Below are positions 17,484 to 26,307 of a stretch of DNA of 64,000 nt, one piece after another. How positions within the stretch are numbered: the first letter of the stretch is position 1; every line of letters starts with the position of its first letter. A program made the position numbers and the translations under genes. The DNA comes from Paenibacillus brasilensis (lineage in GTDB: Bacteria; Bacillota; Bacilli; Paenibacillales; Paenibacillaceae), in NCBI RefSeq assembly GCF_009363115.1, contig NZ_CP045298.1, positions 2,747,001 through 2,811,000 on the forward strand, given 5' to 3'. The notes beneath the pieces are model-generated. The model searched no databases. It was not told where the DNA came from and was given only the letters and a program-made list of their open reading frames with translations.

Positions 17484-19334
17484 CTAGAGTCCAGCTTCCA
17501 CGGAACCAATAAAAGCAGGTTGCTTGTGTTGAATATAATGGATAAAAATATCCGTGAGTTCAGGATCGAATTGGCTACCCGAGCAGGCGCGCAGTTCTTC
17601 AATGGCCTCCTCGAACGTTTTGGTGGGTTGGTAAGGGCGTTCTGTCGTCATTGCATCAAAGGAGTCGATAATCGTCAGCATCCGACACAGTCGGGGAATT
17701 TGTTCGCCCTTAAAGCCGAACGGATAACCTCCCCCATCATAGCGTTCATGATGCAGCTCCACAAAAGGAACCAAATCTATGAATCGTTCGTTGGCCTCAA
17801 TAATTCGTTTGCCCCACACAACATGTGCTTCTACCATCTTCCATTCCTCACAGGACAGCTTCTCTATTTTATTCAGGATATTCCATGGGATTTCGAGCTT
17901 GCCAATATCATGAATGAGAGCACCCAGTACAAAACGCCGCTTGTCCTCCGGGCCGAGCTGAAGGACTTCGCTCATGTCTGCTGCATATCTGAATACACGT
18001 TTGGAATGCTTGAAGGTATTAATATCCTTGTACAAAAATAGATTAAGCTGCTGTTCAATATCACGAATATCTTGTCCAAGATCGACTTCACGTTCCACTT
18101 CATTTAAACTGCCATGTGTATGAACGATATTTTTTCCCTGCTTCTTGGCATAGTACAATGCTTTATCAGCCAGATTGACCAGCTGTGATTTGTCGTAGAT
18201 GTCGATGCGGCTTTGTGCAATGCCAGCAGAGAAGGACAAGCAGCCGTGCGGAAAGATTTCCACACCCTCGTAGCGGGAGTCATTTAGCCTTTTGCGCATG
18301 GCATTAACAACTTCGTAAGCTTGATCAGCGGTATGTTCAGGCATAAGCAGGGTGAATTCTTCTCCGCCATAACGGGATACAGTGATCTGAGTACCAGAGG
18401 TTTCTTTTTTTAGAAAATCACCGAGGAATGCCAGTAGCTGATCGCCTTTGAGGTGGCCAAAGTGATCATTGTATTTTTTGAAATCATCAATATCAATCAA
18501 CGCTAAACTGAGAGGAGTGTTCTGGGTTCTCGATATATTTAGTTCAGCTTCAAGTGTGTTTTCAAAATAACTGTGATTGTATAGTCCTGTTCTGCGATCC
18601 ATGTTGGCCTTTTCCTCAATTTCCCGATACATCGTGAACATTTGCTTGAACGCGTGAGACAGGAGCATGCTTAACCCAAGGACCAACAGAAGTCCCAAAA
18701 TGCCGTTGTAATATATCAACGTGGTCAACACCAGAGACAGGATGAGTGTACATAAATATACGAGCAGGGATTCAGCCAAAAAAGCCTGTTTCAGCTCATT
18801 GAAGGACCCTTTGTGTGCGATATAAAAGTAGATCCCGAGAGTAATTGTATTCACTGCAAAGTAGCAGACCAGTGCGAGTAGGTAGGAAGCAAAATGTTCT
18901 TGGTTCAAGGCTCCCTGCGTTCCGCCGCTTAGCTCAAATACTGTTGAAGACAGGAAAATGGCAAGTGCATAAATGGAAAAATTGACGGTATGCTTCCACC
19001 AGGACAGCTCTTGATGCCGGAATGCGGCAATGATTGAATTGAGTAACAAAATCAGAATGGCAGTTTCAGCGCTGTGCACAAAAATACAAGCAAGATATAC
19101 TGAGGAATCCATGGACTGCTTGTTACTGGCTGGTGGTAGCTGGAAGGTAAAATGCTCCAGAATCAGAACTGCTCCCAATAGGGAATAAATCGTGACCCAC
19201 TCTGTTGTCGAATAGTGGAAAAAGGACCAGTGGTTCGTATACAAGAGGACGATTGCGCCTACCGTACATATGCAAAACACGTATATTCCCGTCGCGGTAA
19301 CCCGTTCTTGCAGCTTTTTTAATATACTCATCAT
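17484..19334 (-). CDS. Membrane GGDEF plus HD-GYP protein (c-di-GMP turnover)
   Basis: 616 residues from the first of two adjacent ATG codons (AGGAG 5 bases upstream); the longer open frame runs back over the upstream terminator. Six to eight membrane helices fill about residues 13-235 with no recognisable ligand motif. GGDEF domain (about 245-405): RTGLYNHSYFE, DIDDFKKYNDHFGH and RYGGEEF, a functional signature; the RxxD inhibitory site before it is absent. HD-GYP domain (about 430-600): HSKRV, HDIGK and HHERYDGGGYP are all intact. Both synthesis and hydrolysis of c-di-GMP are therefore possible. It follows the DUF5317/small-peptide transcript and has its own terminator. Confidence 0.92.
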   Translation of the reverse strand: MMSILKKLQERVTATGIYVFCICTVGAIVLLYTNHWSFFHYSTTEWVTIYSLLGAVLILEHFTFQLPPASNKQSMDSSVYLACIFVHSAETAILILLLNSIIAAFRHQELSWWKHTVNFSIYALAIFLSSTVFELSGGTQGALNQEHFASYLLALVCYFAVNTITLGIYFYIAHKGSFNELKQAFLAESLLVYLCTLILSLVLTTLIYYNGILGLLLVLGLSMLLSHAFKQMFTMYREIEEKANMDRRTGLYNHSYFENTLEAELNISRTQNTPLSLALIDIDDFKKYNDHFGHLKGDQLLAFLGDFLKKETSGTQITVSRYGGEEFTLLMPEHTADQAYEVVNAMRKRLNDSRYEGVEIFPHGCLSFSAGIAQSRIDIYDKSQLVNLADKALYYAKKQGKNIVHTHGSLNEVEREVDLGQDIRDIEQQLNLFLYKDINTFKHSKRVFRYAADMSEVLQLGPEDKRRFVLGALIHDIGKLEIPWNILNKIEKLSCEEWKMVEAHVVWGKRIIEANERFIDLVPFVELHHERYDGGGYPFGFKGEQIPRLCRMLTIIDSFDAMTTERPYQPTKTFEEAIEELRACSGSQFDPELTDIFIHYIQHKQPAFIGSVEAGL

Positions 19335-19420
19335 TTCTTCTCCTGCCTTGTTGTATCTTGATGTCAAAGCTACCAGGGGTGAATGGGAGAATTTGCAATT
19401 TTGTAATCGGAAATTCCACA

Positions 19421-19452
19421 TGAAAAAAACAGGCCGGAATCCAGCCTGTTTT
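19421..19452 (-). terminator. Terminator after the 31-residue peptide gene
   Basis: On the minus strand AACAGGC-TGGATTCCG-GCCTGTT is followed by TTTTTTT. It lies 36 bases past the stop of the small gene and before the GGDEF/HD-GYP gene, so it closes a short DUF5317-peptide transcript. Confidence 0.9.
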
Positions 19453-19487
19453 GTTGAGCCTGTGCTTCCTTATTTTCTTATCGGTGA

Positions 19488-19583
19488 CTAGCCCCCGATT
19501 TTGTAACCGGAAGTCAAAGCGATTACGACAGAAGCGACGATAATAGCATTGATAATCACACGGGAGTATTTCAGGTTCTTCAT
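19488..19583 (-). CDS. 31-residue hydrophobic peptide, unrecognised
   Basis: A 31-codon frame starts with ATG at 19583 and ends with TAG at 19488. A near-ideal ribosome binding site (GGAGG, 8 bases upstream) supports translation. The product has a basic N-terminus (MKNLKYSR), one hydrophobic helix (VIINAIIVASVVIALTS) and a short polar tail GYKIGG. It starts 33 bases after the DUF5317 stop and is followed by a strong terminator. It could be a small membrane regulator or an exported peptide; I do not recognise a family. Confidence 0.7.
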   Translation of the reverse strand: MKNLKYSRVIINAIIVASVVIALTSGYKIGG

Positions 19584-19616
19584 AGGATTCCCTCCCTTCC
19601 TTGGAATAAGTACGCA

Positions 19617-20210
19617 TTAGGCGTGGTGGGGCTTGGTTCCTTGCTGATTATCCTTCTTCTTGTGCACGACCATAACGCTTTGGATAAACAGGAACATCCC
19701 GAAGTTCATGACCACATCTCCAATACTAATCACCTGCGTGCGGGGATAGGGCTTGGAGAGAGGGATGATATCACCAAGCAATGATAAATGCGTGTTCGCA
19801 TCCATCATATAATGCTTCGAGATGACGCTTCCAGATTTAAGCATGTCTGTATAATAGGGACCCAGCACCTCCGAAGCGCTCAACGAGACCGGCATTCTGC
19901 CGCCATTCACCGCCATTACGATAAAATTCAACAGTACGCCGATGAAAATAAGCCAGAATCCCTTATGCTGTCTGTTCAACCAGAGAAATATCAATCCAAC
20001 CACGTAGATGCCCATAAATAGATATCCGTTAATAGACGCTAACCAAGCCCACTTTTCCTGGGCATAAAAAATCATAAACTGCACCAGCAGCAGGAAGGGG
20101 AACATCCAGCCCGCTATGAGGCGAATCTGACTGAAACGGAGCAAACCTTGCCGCCAGCCTCCTCGGAGCAGACCTACAATGAGACCCAGCAGCACTCCAT
20201 CATAGACCAT
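19617..20210 (-). CDS. DUF5317 family integral membrane protein
   Basis: 197 residues from ATG at 20210 (GGAG 8 bases upstream). About five membrane helices. Features matching DUF5317 are NGGRMPVSLSA in the middle, DANTHLSLLGDIIPL and the closing SIGDVVMNFGMFLFIQSVM. The family is undescribed functionally but is frequently found near signalling genes in Firmicutes. Here it is cotranscribed with the 31-residue peptide gene and lies upstream of the GGDEF/HD-GYP gene on the same strand. Confidence 0.8.
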   Translation of the reverse strand: MVYDGVLLGLIVGLLRGGWRQGLLRFSQIRLIAGWMFPFLLLVQFMIFYAQEKWAWLASINGYLFMGIYVVGLIFLWLNRQHKGFWLIFIGVLLNFIVMAVNGGRMPVSLSASEVLGPYYTDMLKSGSVISKHYMMDANTHLSLLGDIIPLSKPYPRTQVISIGDVVMNFGMFLFIQSVMVVHKKKDNQQGTKPHHA

Positions 20211-20420
20211 TTACCATTCTCCAGATTTCATAAATTTTTTGAATGCATGTTTTGGATACAGTATAATTCGACCTGAAATTGGTAAATTCCTGCCTGATAT
20301 ATAGCAGTTTTCAAAAAAAATCGCGGATTAGCGTGTAATTGTTCGAAGCAGGGCGAAATGAATGATATCATAATATATTGAAGTCATATTTTATTTTTTG
20401 TGAAAAGGATGATTCTGATT

Positions 20421-21650
20421 ATGAATCGGTTCTCTAATACGGTAATGGTTGCCGCAGATATGACCAAATCCCGGATTTTATGGGTTGCCTTTGTCCTGGG
20501 CGCATTGAGTGCTTTTGGACCCTTGTCCATAGATATGTACTTGCCGTCATTACCTACATTAGCCGACAATCTACATACGACCACTTCGCTGGCGCAGCTT
20601 AGTTTAACCGCTTGTTTGCTGGGACTGGCAGTGGGTCAGCTCGTTGCTGGTCCGCTTAGTGATGTCAGAGGCCGCAGAGGGCCGCTGGTCATATCGCTTA
20701 TTCTGTACGCTGCGGCTTCGCTGCTATGCGTATTTGCGCCTAATATCGGGCTGCTTATTACGCTTCGTTTTGTTCAAGGGCTCACCGGATCAGCGGGAAT
20801 CGTAATTTCCAGAGCTGTAGCGCGTGATCTATACTCAGGCAAAGAATTAACGCGCTTTTTCTCATTGCTCATGCTGGTGAATGGCGTGGCTCCCATTGCC
20901 GCACCTGTGCTGGGAGGAGTCATTCTGAACTTTGTTTCCTGGCGCGGCGTGTTCATGGTGCTTTGTCTGGTCGGTGTGGCTATGCTGATAGCTGTCGTGC
21001 TGGGCTTGCCGGAAACGCTGCCTGTTAATCGCCGCTCATCCGGAGGGCTGAAACAGACGCTGAGTACACTTGGTCATTTGTTTGCGGATCGACGCTTTAT
21101 GGGCTATGCCTTCTCACAGGCACTCATTACAGGAGCAATGTTTGCGTACATCGCTGGCTCGCCGTTCGTGCTTCAGGATATTTTCGGGGTCTCCCCTCAA
21201 ACGTATAGCATCATTTTCGCTGTGAATGGCTTGGGAATTGTGCTGTTTTCCCAGCTGACTGGCAGACTCGTGGGCCGCTTCAGCGAGCGCCAGTTGCTCT
21301 TGTCGGGTTTGGTGATTGCGGTCGTAGCCGGCATCAGCTTGCTTACCGTGGCTCTTACCGGAGGTCAATTGTTCGCTGTTTTAGTTCCCCTGTTTTTCAT
21401 CGTTTCCTGCGTGGGGATTGTGAGCACAACGACGACTTCACTGGCCATGCAGAGCCAGCAGCGCTCCGCTGGCAGTGCGTCCGCCATGCTTGGCTTGCTG
21501 CCTCTGTTGCTTGGCTCCATCGCTTCACCGTTAGTGGGCTTGGGCAGCGGCACAACGCCTGTACCCATGGCGGTCGTAATCGCTATTGCAGAGATCGGTG
21601 CGTTGTTAAGCTTTCTGGTACTTGCGAAGGACGCACACCTGAGAGCATAA
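20421..21650 (+). CDS. Bcr/CflA family MFS drug exporter
   Basis: 409 residues from ATG at 20421 (AAGGA about 12 bases upstream); GTG 20400 or a later ATG are possible starts. Twelve membrane helices. The family signature is clear: GPLSIDMYLPSLPTLADNL in helix 1, LVAGPLSDVRGRRGPL (MFS motif A) and RFVQGLTGSAGIVISRAVAR with the conserved Arg/Asp pair. Members export chloramphenicol, bicyclomycin, sulfonamides or arabinose-like compounds with proton antiport. Its substrate is not predictable. No dedicated regulator is adjacent; the csoR locus starts 128 bases downstream with its own promoter. Confidence 0.92.
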   Translation: MNRFSNTVMVAADMTKSRILWVAFVLGALSAFGPLSIDMYLPSLPTLADNLHTTTSLAQLSLTACLLGLAVGQLVAGPLSDVRGRRGPLVISLILYAAASLLCVFAPNIGLLITLRFVQGLTGSAGIVISRAVARDLYSGKELTRFFSLLMLVNGVAPIAAPVLGGVILNFVSWRGVFMVLCLVGVAMLIAVVLGLPETLPVNRRSSGGLKQTLSTLGHLFADRRFMGYAFSQALITGAMFAYIAGSPFVLQDIFGVSPQTYSIIFAVNGLGIVLFSQLTGRLVGRFSERQLLLSGLVIAVVAGISLLTVALTGGQLFAVLVPLFFIVSCVGIVSTTTTSLAMQSQQRSAGSASAMLGLLPLLLGSIASPLVGLGSGTTPVPMAVVIAIAEIGALLSFLVLAKDAHLRA

Positions 21651-21683
21651 AATAAGGCGAGCAAGTGACATTTTTCTGAAGTC

Positions 21684-21713
21684 TTGACATACCCCGTGGG
21701 GGTATATTATGAT
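21684..21713 (+). promoter_or_regulatory. csoR promoter with CsoR operator between -35 and -10
   Basis: TTGACA (21684-21689) and TATGAT (21708-21713) are 18 bases apart. The spacer holds the palindrome ATACCCC-GTG-GGGGTAT (21689-21705), the GC-rich dyad with ATAC/GTAT ends that CsoR recognises. Repressor binding would block the polymerase; Cu(I) would release it. Confidence 0.85.
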
Positions 21714-21777
21714 AGGGACATATTAACAAATGCACTATGTACTACACAGGCATATACACAACACAGGAGGCTGATGT

Positions 21778-22128
21778 ATGGCTGAGAAGCAACCTGTTTC
21801 CCACCATGAAGTTCATGAAAATCATTGCGGAACAGATGGAGAAAAGACAGTTAGAAAAAGTCACCATTCGGTAGAATTTAAGAACAGCCTTACATCCCGG
21901 TTGAACCGTATTGAAGGTCAGGTGCGCGGAATTAAGGGCTTGATCGAGAAGGATACCTACTGTGATGATGTGCTGAACCAGATTGCGGCTGTTCAGTCCG
22001 CTCTGAATGGTGTCGGCAAGCTGCTGCTGGAAGGGCATATGAAAAGCTGTGTCATTGAGCGTATGCAGGCAGGAGAGCCGGAAGTGATCGACGAGCTGCT
22101 GGTTACGGTCAAGAAGCTAATCCGTTAA
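21778..22128 (+). CDS. csoR: CsoR copper-sensing repressor
   Basis: 116 residues. Four-helix CsoR/RcnR fold: SLTSRLNRIEGQVRGIKGLI, then the Cu(I) ligands Cys in KDTYCDDVLNQ and His-x-x-x-Cys in EGHMKSCVIERM, as in copper sensors rather than nickel or formaldehyde sensors. The N-terminal 30 residues are rich in His and Cys (SHHEVHENHC), longer than B. subtilis CsoR. First gene of csoR-copZ; the operator in its own promoter implies autoregulation. Confidence 0.95.
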   Translation: MAEKQPVSHHEVHENHCGTDGEKTVRKSHHSVEFKNSLTSRLNRIEGQVRGIKGLIEKDTYCDDVLNQIAAVQSALNGVGKLLLEGHMKSCVIERMQAGEPEVIDELLVTVKKLIR

Positions 22129-22179
22129 AAGCAATACACATAATCGGGTACATGAGGTACCCCGGAGGAGGAAAAGATA

Positions 22180-22380
22180 ATGGCACAAGTTACATTGAAC
22201 GTAGAAGGCATGAGCTGTAATCATTGCGTGAAGGCAGTAGAAGGAGCTTTGGAGAAGGTTGGTGCTTCCGGTAAGGTCAATCTTGAAGCGAAGCAAGTGG
22301 CTGTGGAGTATGATGAGTCCAAGCTGAACGTGGAGGCCTTGAAAACTGCGATTGAAGACCAAGGCTATGATGTTGTTTAA
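22180..22380 (+). CDS. copZ: Copper chaperone CopZ
   Basis: 66 residues from ATG at 22180 with GGAGGAGG upstream. A single heavy-metal-associated domain with the Cu(I)-binding loop GMSCNHCVKAVEGAL and the C-terminal half VAVEYDESKLNVEALKTAIE. It carries cytosolic Cu(I) to CopA and to CsoR. 51 bases after csoR, probably cotranscribed; a terminator-like hairpin follows. Confidence 0.96.
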   Translation: MAQVTLNVEGMSCNHCVKAVEGALEKVGASGKVNLEAKQVAVEYDESKLNVEALKTAIEDQGYDVV

Positions 22381-22422
22381 GTTTAAGGTGCTTCATGCGT
22401 GAAGAGATTTGTTTTAAAGAAG

Positions 22423-22450
22423 AAGCTTCCGTAGCAGGAGCTTTTTCTTT
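22423..22450 (+). terminator. Weak terminator after copZ
   Basis: AAGCTTCC-GTAGCA-GGAGCTTT forms a stem with one bulge followed by TTCTTTT. copA downstream has its own operator and promoter, consistent with partial read-through. Confidence 0.55.
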
Positions 22451-22455
22451 TGGAA

Positions 22456-22478
22456 TATAATATACCCCTGTGGGGTAT
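22456..22478 (+). promoter_or_regulatory. copA promoter -10 and CsoR operator
   Basis: TATAAT at 22456-22461 is followed by the perfect dyad ATACCCC-TGT-GGGGTAT (22462-22478), which covers the expected transcription start. It matches the operator upstream of csoR, so both units should respond to copper together. Confidence 0.8.
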
Positions 22479-22495
22479 GTAGGAGGAGAGCTACC

Positions 22496-24961
22496 ATGGA
22501 AAACCGTGTGACCGACGGTGACAAGCAGACAACGCTTCATATTACAGGGATGTCCTGTGCCGCCTGCGCAAGCCGTATTGAAAAGGGACTGAATCGAATT
22601 GACGGTGTGGCCCAGGCCAACGTGAATTTGGCTCTGGAGCAGGCGTCAATATCGTATGATCCGAAGCAGGTGGATATCCCTGATTTTCGCGATAAAATTG
22701 CTTCTCTGGGTTTTGGAACTGTAAGCGAGGAAGCCAATCTGAATGTGACAGGTATGACATGCGCGGCTTGCGCAACCCGGATTGAGAAAGGTCTGAATCG
22801 AATGCCGGGTGTGACAGGCGCTACGGTGAATTTGGCAATGGAAACGGCTCATGTCGAATACGCAGCAGGGAGTATTACAGTCGGGGATCTGGTAAGCAAG
22901 ATTGAGCAGCTGGGCTACGGAGCGATCCCGCAGAGCGCTGATGATCATATAGCAGATGTGCGCAGCAAGGATATCCAGCGTAAAAAATGGAAGTGGATTG
23001 TGTCGGCGGTACTGTCGCTTCCGTTATTATGGGCGATGGTAGCTCATTTTTCCTTTACTTCATGGATTTATGTACCGGAATTGTTTTTAAACCCGTGGTT
23101 CCAGCTAGTCCTGACAACGCCAATCCAGTTCATTATTGGATGGCAGTTCTATGTGGGCGCATATAAAGCGCTTGTCAATGGAAGCTCAAATATGGATGTA
23201 TTGGTTGCACTGGGTACGTCTGCGGCTTATTTTTACAGCTTGTACCTTACACTGCGACCGTCTACCGTGATGGACAGCATGGGAGGTATAGCAGGGATGC
23301 CTGTCATGAAAATGCCTGAACTGTACTATGAGACAAGTGCGGTGCTGATTACGCTTATTTTGGTCGGTAAATGGTTTGAGGCGGTAGCCAAAGGGCGTTC
23401 GTCCGAGGCGATCAAGAGTCTGATGAGTCTCCAGGCGACGACGGCACGTGTGGTGCGTGACGGACAGGAGCTTGATGTACCGATTGAGCAGGTGCGTGTA
23501 AAGGATATCTTTATTGTACGTCCCGGCGAGAAAATTCCCGTCGATGGTGTGGTCGTGGATGGACGTTCGGCAGTGGATGAATCCATGCTAAGCGGTGAGA
23601 GTCTTCCGGTTGAAAAAGAGGCGGGTTCCCCAGTCACCGGAGCCACGCTTAATAAAAACGGAGTACTTCGTATCCAGGCCGAGCGTGTAGGCGGTGATAC
23701 AGCGTTGGCCCGTATTATTAAGGTCGTGGAAGATGCGCAAAACTCCAAGGCTCCTATTCAGCGGATCGCGGATCAAATCTCGGGTATTTTTGTACCCATT
23801 GTAGTGGCTGTTGCCGTCATGACGTTCCTCGTCTGGTTTTTCCTTGTGACATCGTCTGATTTTGCTGGTTCACTGGAGAAGATGATTGCAGTTCTCGTCA
23901 TTGCTTGTCCTTGTGCGCTTGGATTGGCTACGCCAACGTCCATTATGGCAGGATCGGGACGTGCCGCAGAATATGGAATTCTGTTCAAGGGCGGCGAGCA
24001 TCTGGAAATGACTCGCTCGATCAACGCGGTGATATTGGATAAGACAGGTACAGTTACGAATGGCAAGCCGGTGCTGACGGATGTGATTGTAGAAGAGAAT
24101 AGCTTGGCTGAAACGGATCTGCTGCGATGGCTGGGTGCGGCGGAAAAAAGCTCGGAGCATCCACTGGCGGAAGCCATTGTAAGGGGGATTGCGGATCGCG
24201 GCATTGAACTGGCAGAGCCAACAGATTTTGAAAATATTCCGGGTTATGGTGTAAAGGCTCATGTGGAAGGCAAGCAGATACTTGCAGGTACACGCCGATT
24301 GATGAGCAGGGAAGGCATTGTGATAGCTGACTCCGCCGAGCAACATATGAATGAGCTGGAGAACGCAGGGAAAACAGCAATGCTTGTCGCTGTGGAGGGT
24401 TCCTATGCGGGATTGGTCGCCGTGGCGGATACGATCAAAGAAACGTCACGTGAGGCCGTTGCCCGTCTGCGGGCGATGAACATTGAAGTCATCATGATTA
24501 CGGGCGACAATAAACGGACCGCGCGGGCGGTTGCTGCCGAAGCCGGAATTGAGCGGGTACTGGCGGAAGTGCTGCCTGAAGGCAAGGCAGAAGAAGTGAA
24601 ACGACTTCAGGAACAAGGTTTAATCGTAGCGATGGTGGGGGACGGTATTAACGATGCGCCTGCACTGGCTACGGCCAATATTGGGATGGCGATGGGCACA
24701 GGTACGGATGTGGCGATGGAGGCTGCCGACATCACGCTCATGCGCGGTAACCTGAACAGCATTCCCGACGCAATCGAAATGAGCCGCCGGACCATGACTA
24801 ACATACGGCAGAATCTGTTTTGGGCGCTCGGTTACAACGTAATCGGCATTCCGATTGCTGCCTTAGGCTTCCTCGCCCCGTGGCTGGCGGGAGCAGCTAT
24901 GGCATTCAGCTCTGTTTCGGTTGTGCTGAATGCACTGCGCCTCCAACGGGTAAAGCTGTAA
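22496..24961 (+). CDS. copA: Cu(I)-exporting P1B-type ATPase CopA
   Basis: 821 residues. Two N-terminal metal-binding domains (GMSCAACAS near residue 20 and GMTCAACAT near 88). Eight membrane helices with the Cu(I) site CPC in [15 protein letters not shown]. Catalytic signatures are intact: SGES in the actuator domain, DKTGT in [12 protein letters not shown] (phosphorylated Asp), SSEHPLAEA and [10 protein letters not shown]. It pumps cytosolic Cu(I) out using ATP, receiving the metal from CopZ. Transcription is controlled by the CsoR site directly upstream; a strong terminator follows. Confidence 0.97.
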   Translation: MENRVTDGDKQTTLHITGMSCAACASRIEKGLNRIDGVAQANVNLALEQASISYDPKQVDIPDFRDKIASLGFGTVSEEANLNVTGMTCAACATRIEKGLNRMPGVTGATVNLAMETAHVEYAAGSITVGDLVSKIEQLGYGAIPQSADDHIADVRSKDIQRKKWKWIVSAVLSLPLLWAMVAHFSFTSWIYVPELFLNPWFQLVLTTPIQFIIGWQFYVGAYKALVNGSSNMDVLVALGTSAAYFYSLYLTLRPSTVMDSMGGIAGMPVMKMPELYYETSAVLITLILVGKWFEAVAKGRSSEAIKSLMSLQATTARVVRDGQELDVPIEQVRVKDIFIVRPGEKIPVDGVVVDGRSAVDESMLSGESLPVEKEAGSPVTGATLNKNGVLRIQAERVGGDTALARIIKVVEDAQNSKAPIQRIADQISGIFVPIVVAVAVMTFLVWFFLVTSSDFAGSLEKMIAVLVIACPCALGLATPTSIMAGSGRAAEYGILFKGGEHLEMTRSINAVILDKTGTVTNGKPVLTDVIVEENSLAETDLLRWLGAAEKSSEHPLAEAIVRGIADRGIELAEPTDFENIPGYGVKAHVEGKQILAGTRRLMSREGIVIADSAEQHMNELENAGKTAMLVAVEGSYAGLVAVADTIKETSREAVARLRAMNIEVIMITGDNKRTARAVAAEAGIERVLAEVLPEGKAEEVKRLQEQGLIVAMVGDGINDAPALATANIGMAMGTGTDVAMEAADITLMRGNLNSIPDAIEMSRRTMTNIRQNLFWALGYNVIGIPIAALGFLAPWLAGAAMAFSSVSVVLNALRLQRVKL

Positions 24962-24978
24962 TCTTTGCAAAAAAAGCA

Positions 24979-25026
24979 ACGGCAATGACATTCACGTCCT
25001 AGACGTTTGTGCCATTGCCGTTTTTT
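24979..25026. terminator. Terminator after copA, usable on both strands
   Basis: ACGGCAATG-ACA pairs with TG-CCATTGCCGT and is followed by six T on the plus strand; an A-run on the left would also serve the convergent histidine-kinase gene. Confidence 0.88.
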
Positions 25027-25047
25027 AATGTTCCGTCCTGTCTCTTT

Positions 25048-26307
25048 TTAGTCCGCTTGCTGTTTCTTTCGGGGGAAAAAAAGCTCCACCTGAGTTCCTT
25101 TATTTATTTCCGAATGGACTCGGATGCTTCCGCCATGTACCTCTACAATCCACTGAGCGATGGATAGTCCAAGTCCTGCTCCCCCCTCGGTGCGGGATCT
25201 GGCCTTGTCACCACGATAAAATCGGTCAAAGACATGGGGCAGTTCAGCTTCCGGGATTCCACAGCCACTATCTGACACACTAATATATACGGAATGGTTT
25301 TGATAGCGTCCAGCCACCTTGATCTGTCCATTGGGTAGGGTATACTTCAAGGCATTATCCAGCAAGATAGTAAGAAGCTGGCGTACTCTCCCGCCATCTC
25401 CCCACAGGAGTAGGGGCTCCTGTAAATCCGTCTGGATATTGATCCCTTTGGTATCTGCCAATAGCCTGAATTGCTCTGCCAACTCCCGTAATAATGAATC
25501 CAGCTCGATGGACGAGGGGTCAATTTGCAACTGATTGGAATCAGATCGGGCTAATGTCAGCAGATCCTCCAACAGCCTGCCCATCCACTTGCTTTCTTTT
25601 AAAATCACAGCGATATGAGGACTTTCCTCTTCTATGGAATGTGTGGGGTGCCTCAGGAGCATCTCTGTTTGGGCATGGATGATTGCCGTTGGTGTTCGCA
25701 TCTCATGTGACGCATCTGCAACAAAGCGCTGCTGTTTTTCCCAGGAGTTTCGTATAGGCACAAGCGCGCGTCCGGCCAGAAATATACCCGCAAAAACGAA
25801 AATAATCCCTCCGATGACAATTCCTGCAGTGATATCCCACATCAAGGAGTGGAGCGTGCGCTGCACATCTTGCAGACTCTTGATGAGGCAAACTATGATC
25901 GGCGTGTTGGAATGCTTGGGTGTGTACATAAATTGAAGAGCCCGATAACTACGATCACCGATGCTCACCGTCTGAATGGTCTGTGCACTAGACTGTTCCT
26001 TGAGCAGACTAGCTACCTCCAAGGGAAATGACTGCCGGGGCATTTGCCCGAGGAACACGTTTTGAGCAGACCAGAACAGGTATATTATTTTCTCATCATG
26101 TTCGGGGTCCAAATCATTGGATTGGAGCAGTTCTGCCGGATTGCGAGAGAATTGAAAACGCTTTTGGGCCTGTACCATTACTTCATCCGTATCGTGATAT
26201 AGCTGGTATTGCATATGAATGTACAGCCAAGTGCCCAATATGGAAAAAACGAGAAGAAAAACGACAGTATTCAGGATAACCAGCCGTCTGCGAATGTTAG
26301 TGAACAT
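25048..26307 (-). CDS. Membrane sensor histidine kinase of an OmpR-type two-component system
   Basis: 419 residues. Two membrane helices (about 8-28 and 155-180) bracket an extracellular domain of about 125 residues with no recognised fold. Then HisKA with the H-box VADASHEMRTPTAII, N-box LLTILLDNALKYT, G1 SDSGCGIPE, F-box HVFDRFYRGD and G2 GGAGLGLSIAQWIVE. Its start overlaps the response-regulator gene by 11 bases, so translation is coupled. The pair reads away from the flavinylation cassette at 27943, from which the IS at 27061 now separates it; the cassette may be its target. Confidence 0.92.
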   Translation of the reverse strand: MFTNIRRRLVILNTVVFLLVFSILGTWLYIHMQYQLYHDTDEVMVQAQKRFQFSRNPAELLQSNDLDPEHDEKIIYLFWSAQNVFLGQMPRQSFPLEVASLLKEQSSAQTIQTVSIGDRSYRALQFMYTPKHSNTPIIVCLIKSLQDVQRTLHSLMWDITAGIVIGGIIFVFAGIFLAGRALVPIRNSWEKQQRFVADASHEMRTPTAIIHAQTEMLLRHPTHSIEEESPHIAVILKESKWMGRLLEDLLTLARSDSNQLQIDPSSIELDSLLRELAEQFRLLADTKGINIQTDLQEPLLLWGDGGRVRQLLTILLDNALKYTLPNGQIKVAGRYQNHSVYISVSDSGCGIPEAELPHVFDRFYRGDKARSRTEGGAGLGLSIAQWIVEVHGGSIRVHSEINKGTQVELFFPRKKQQAD

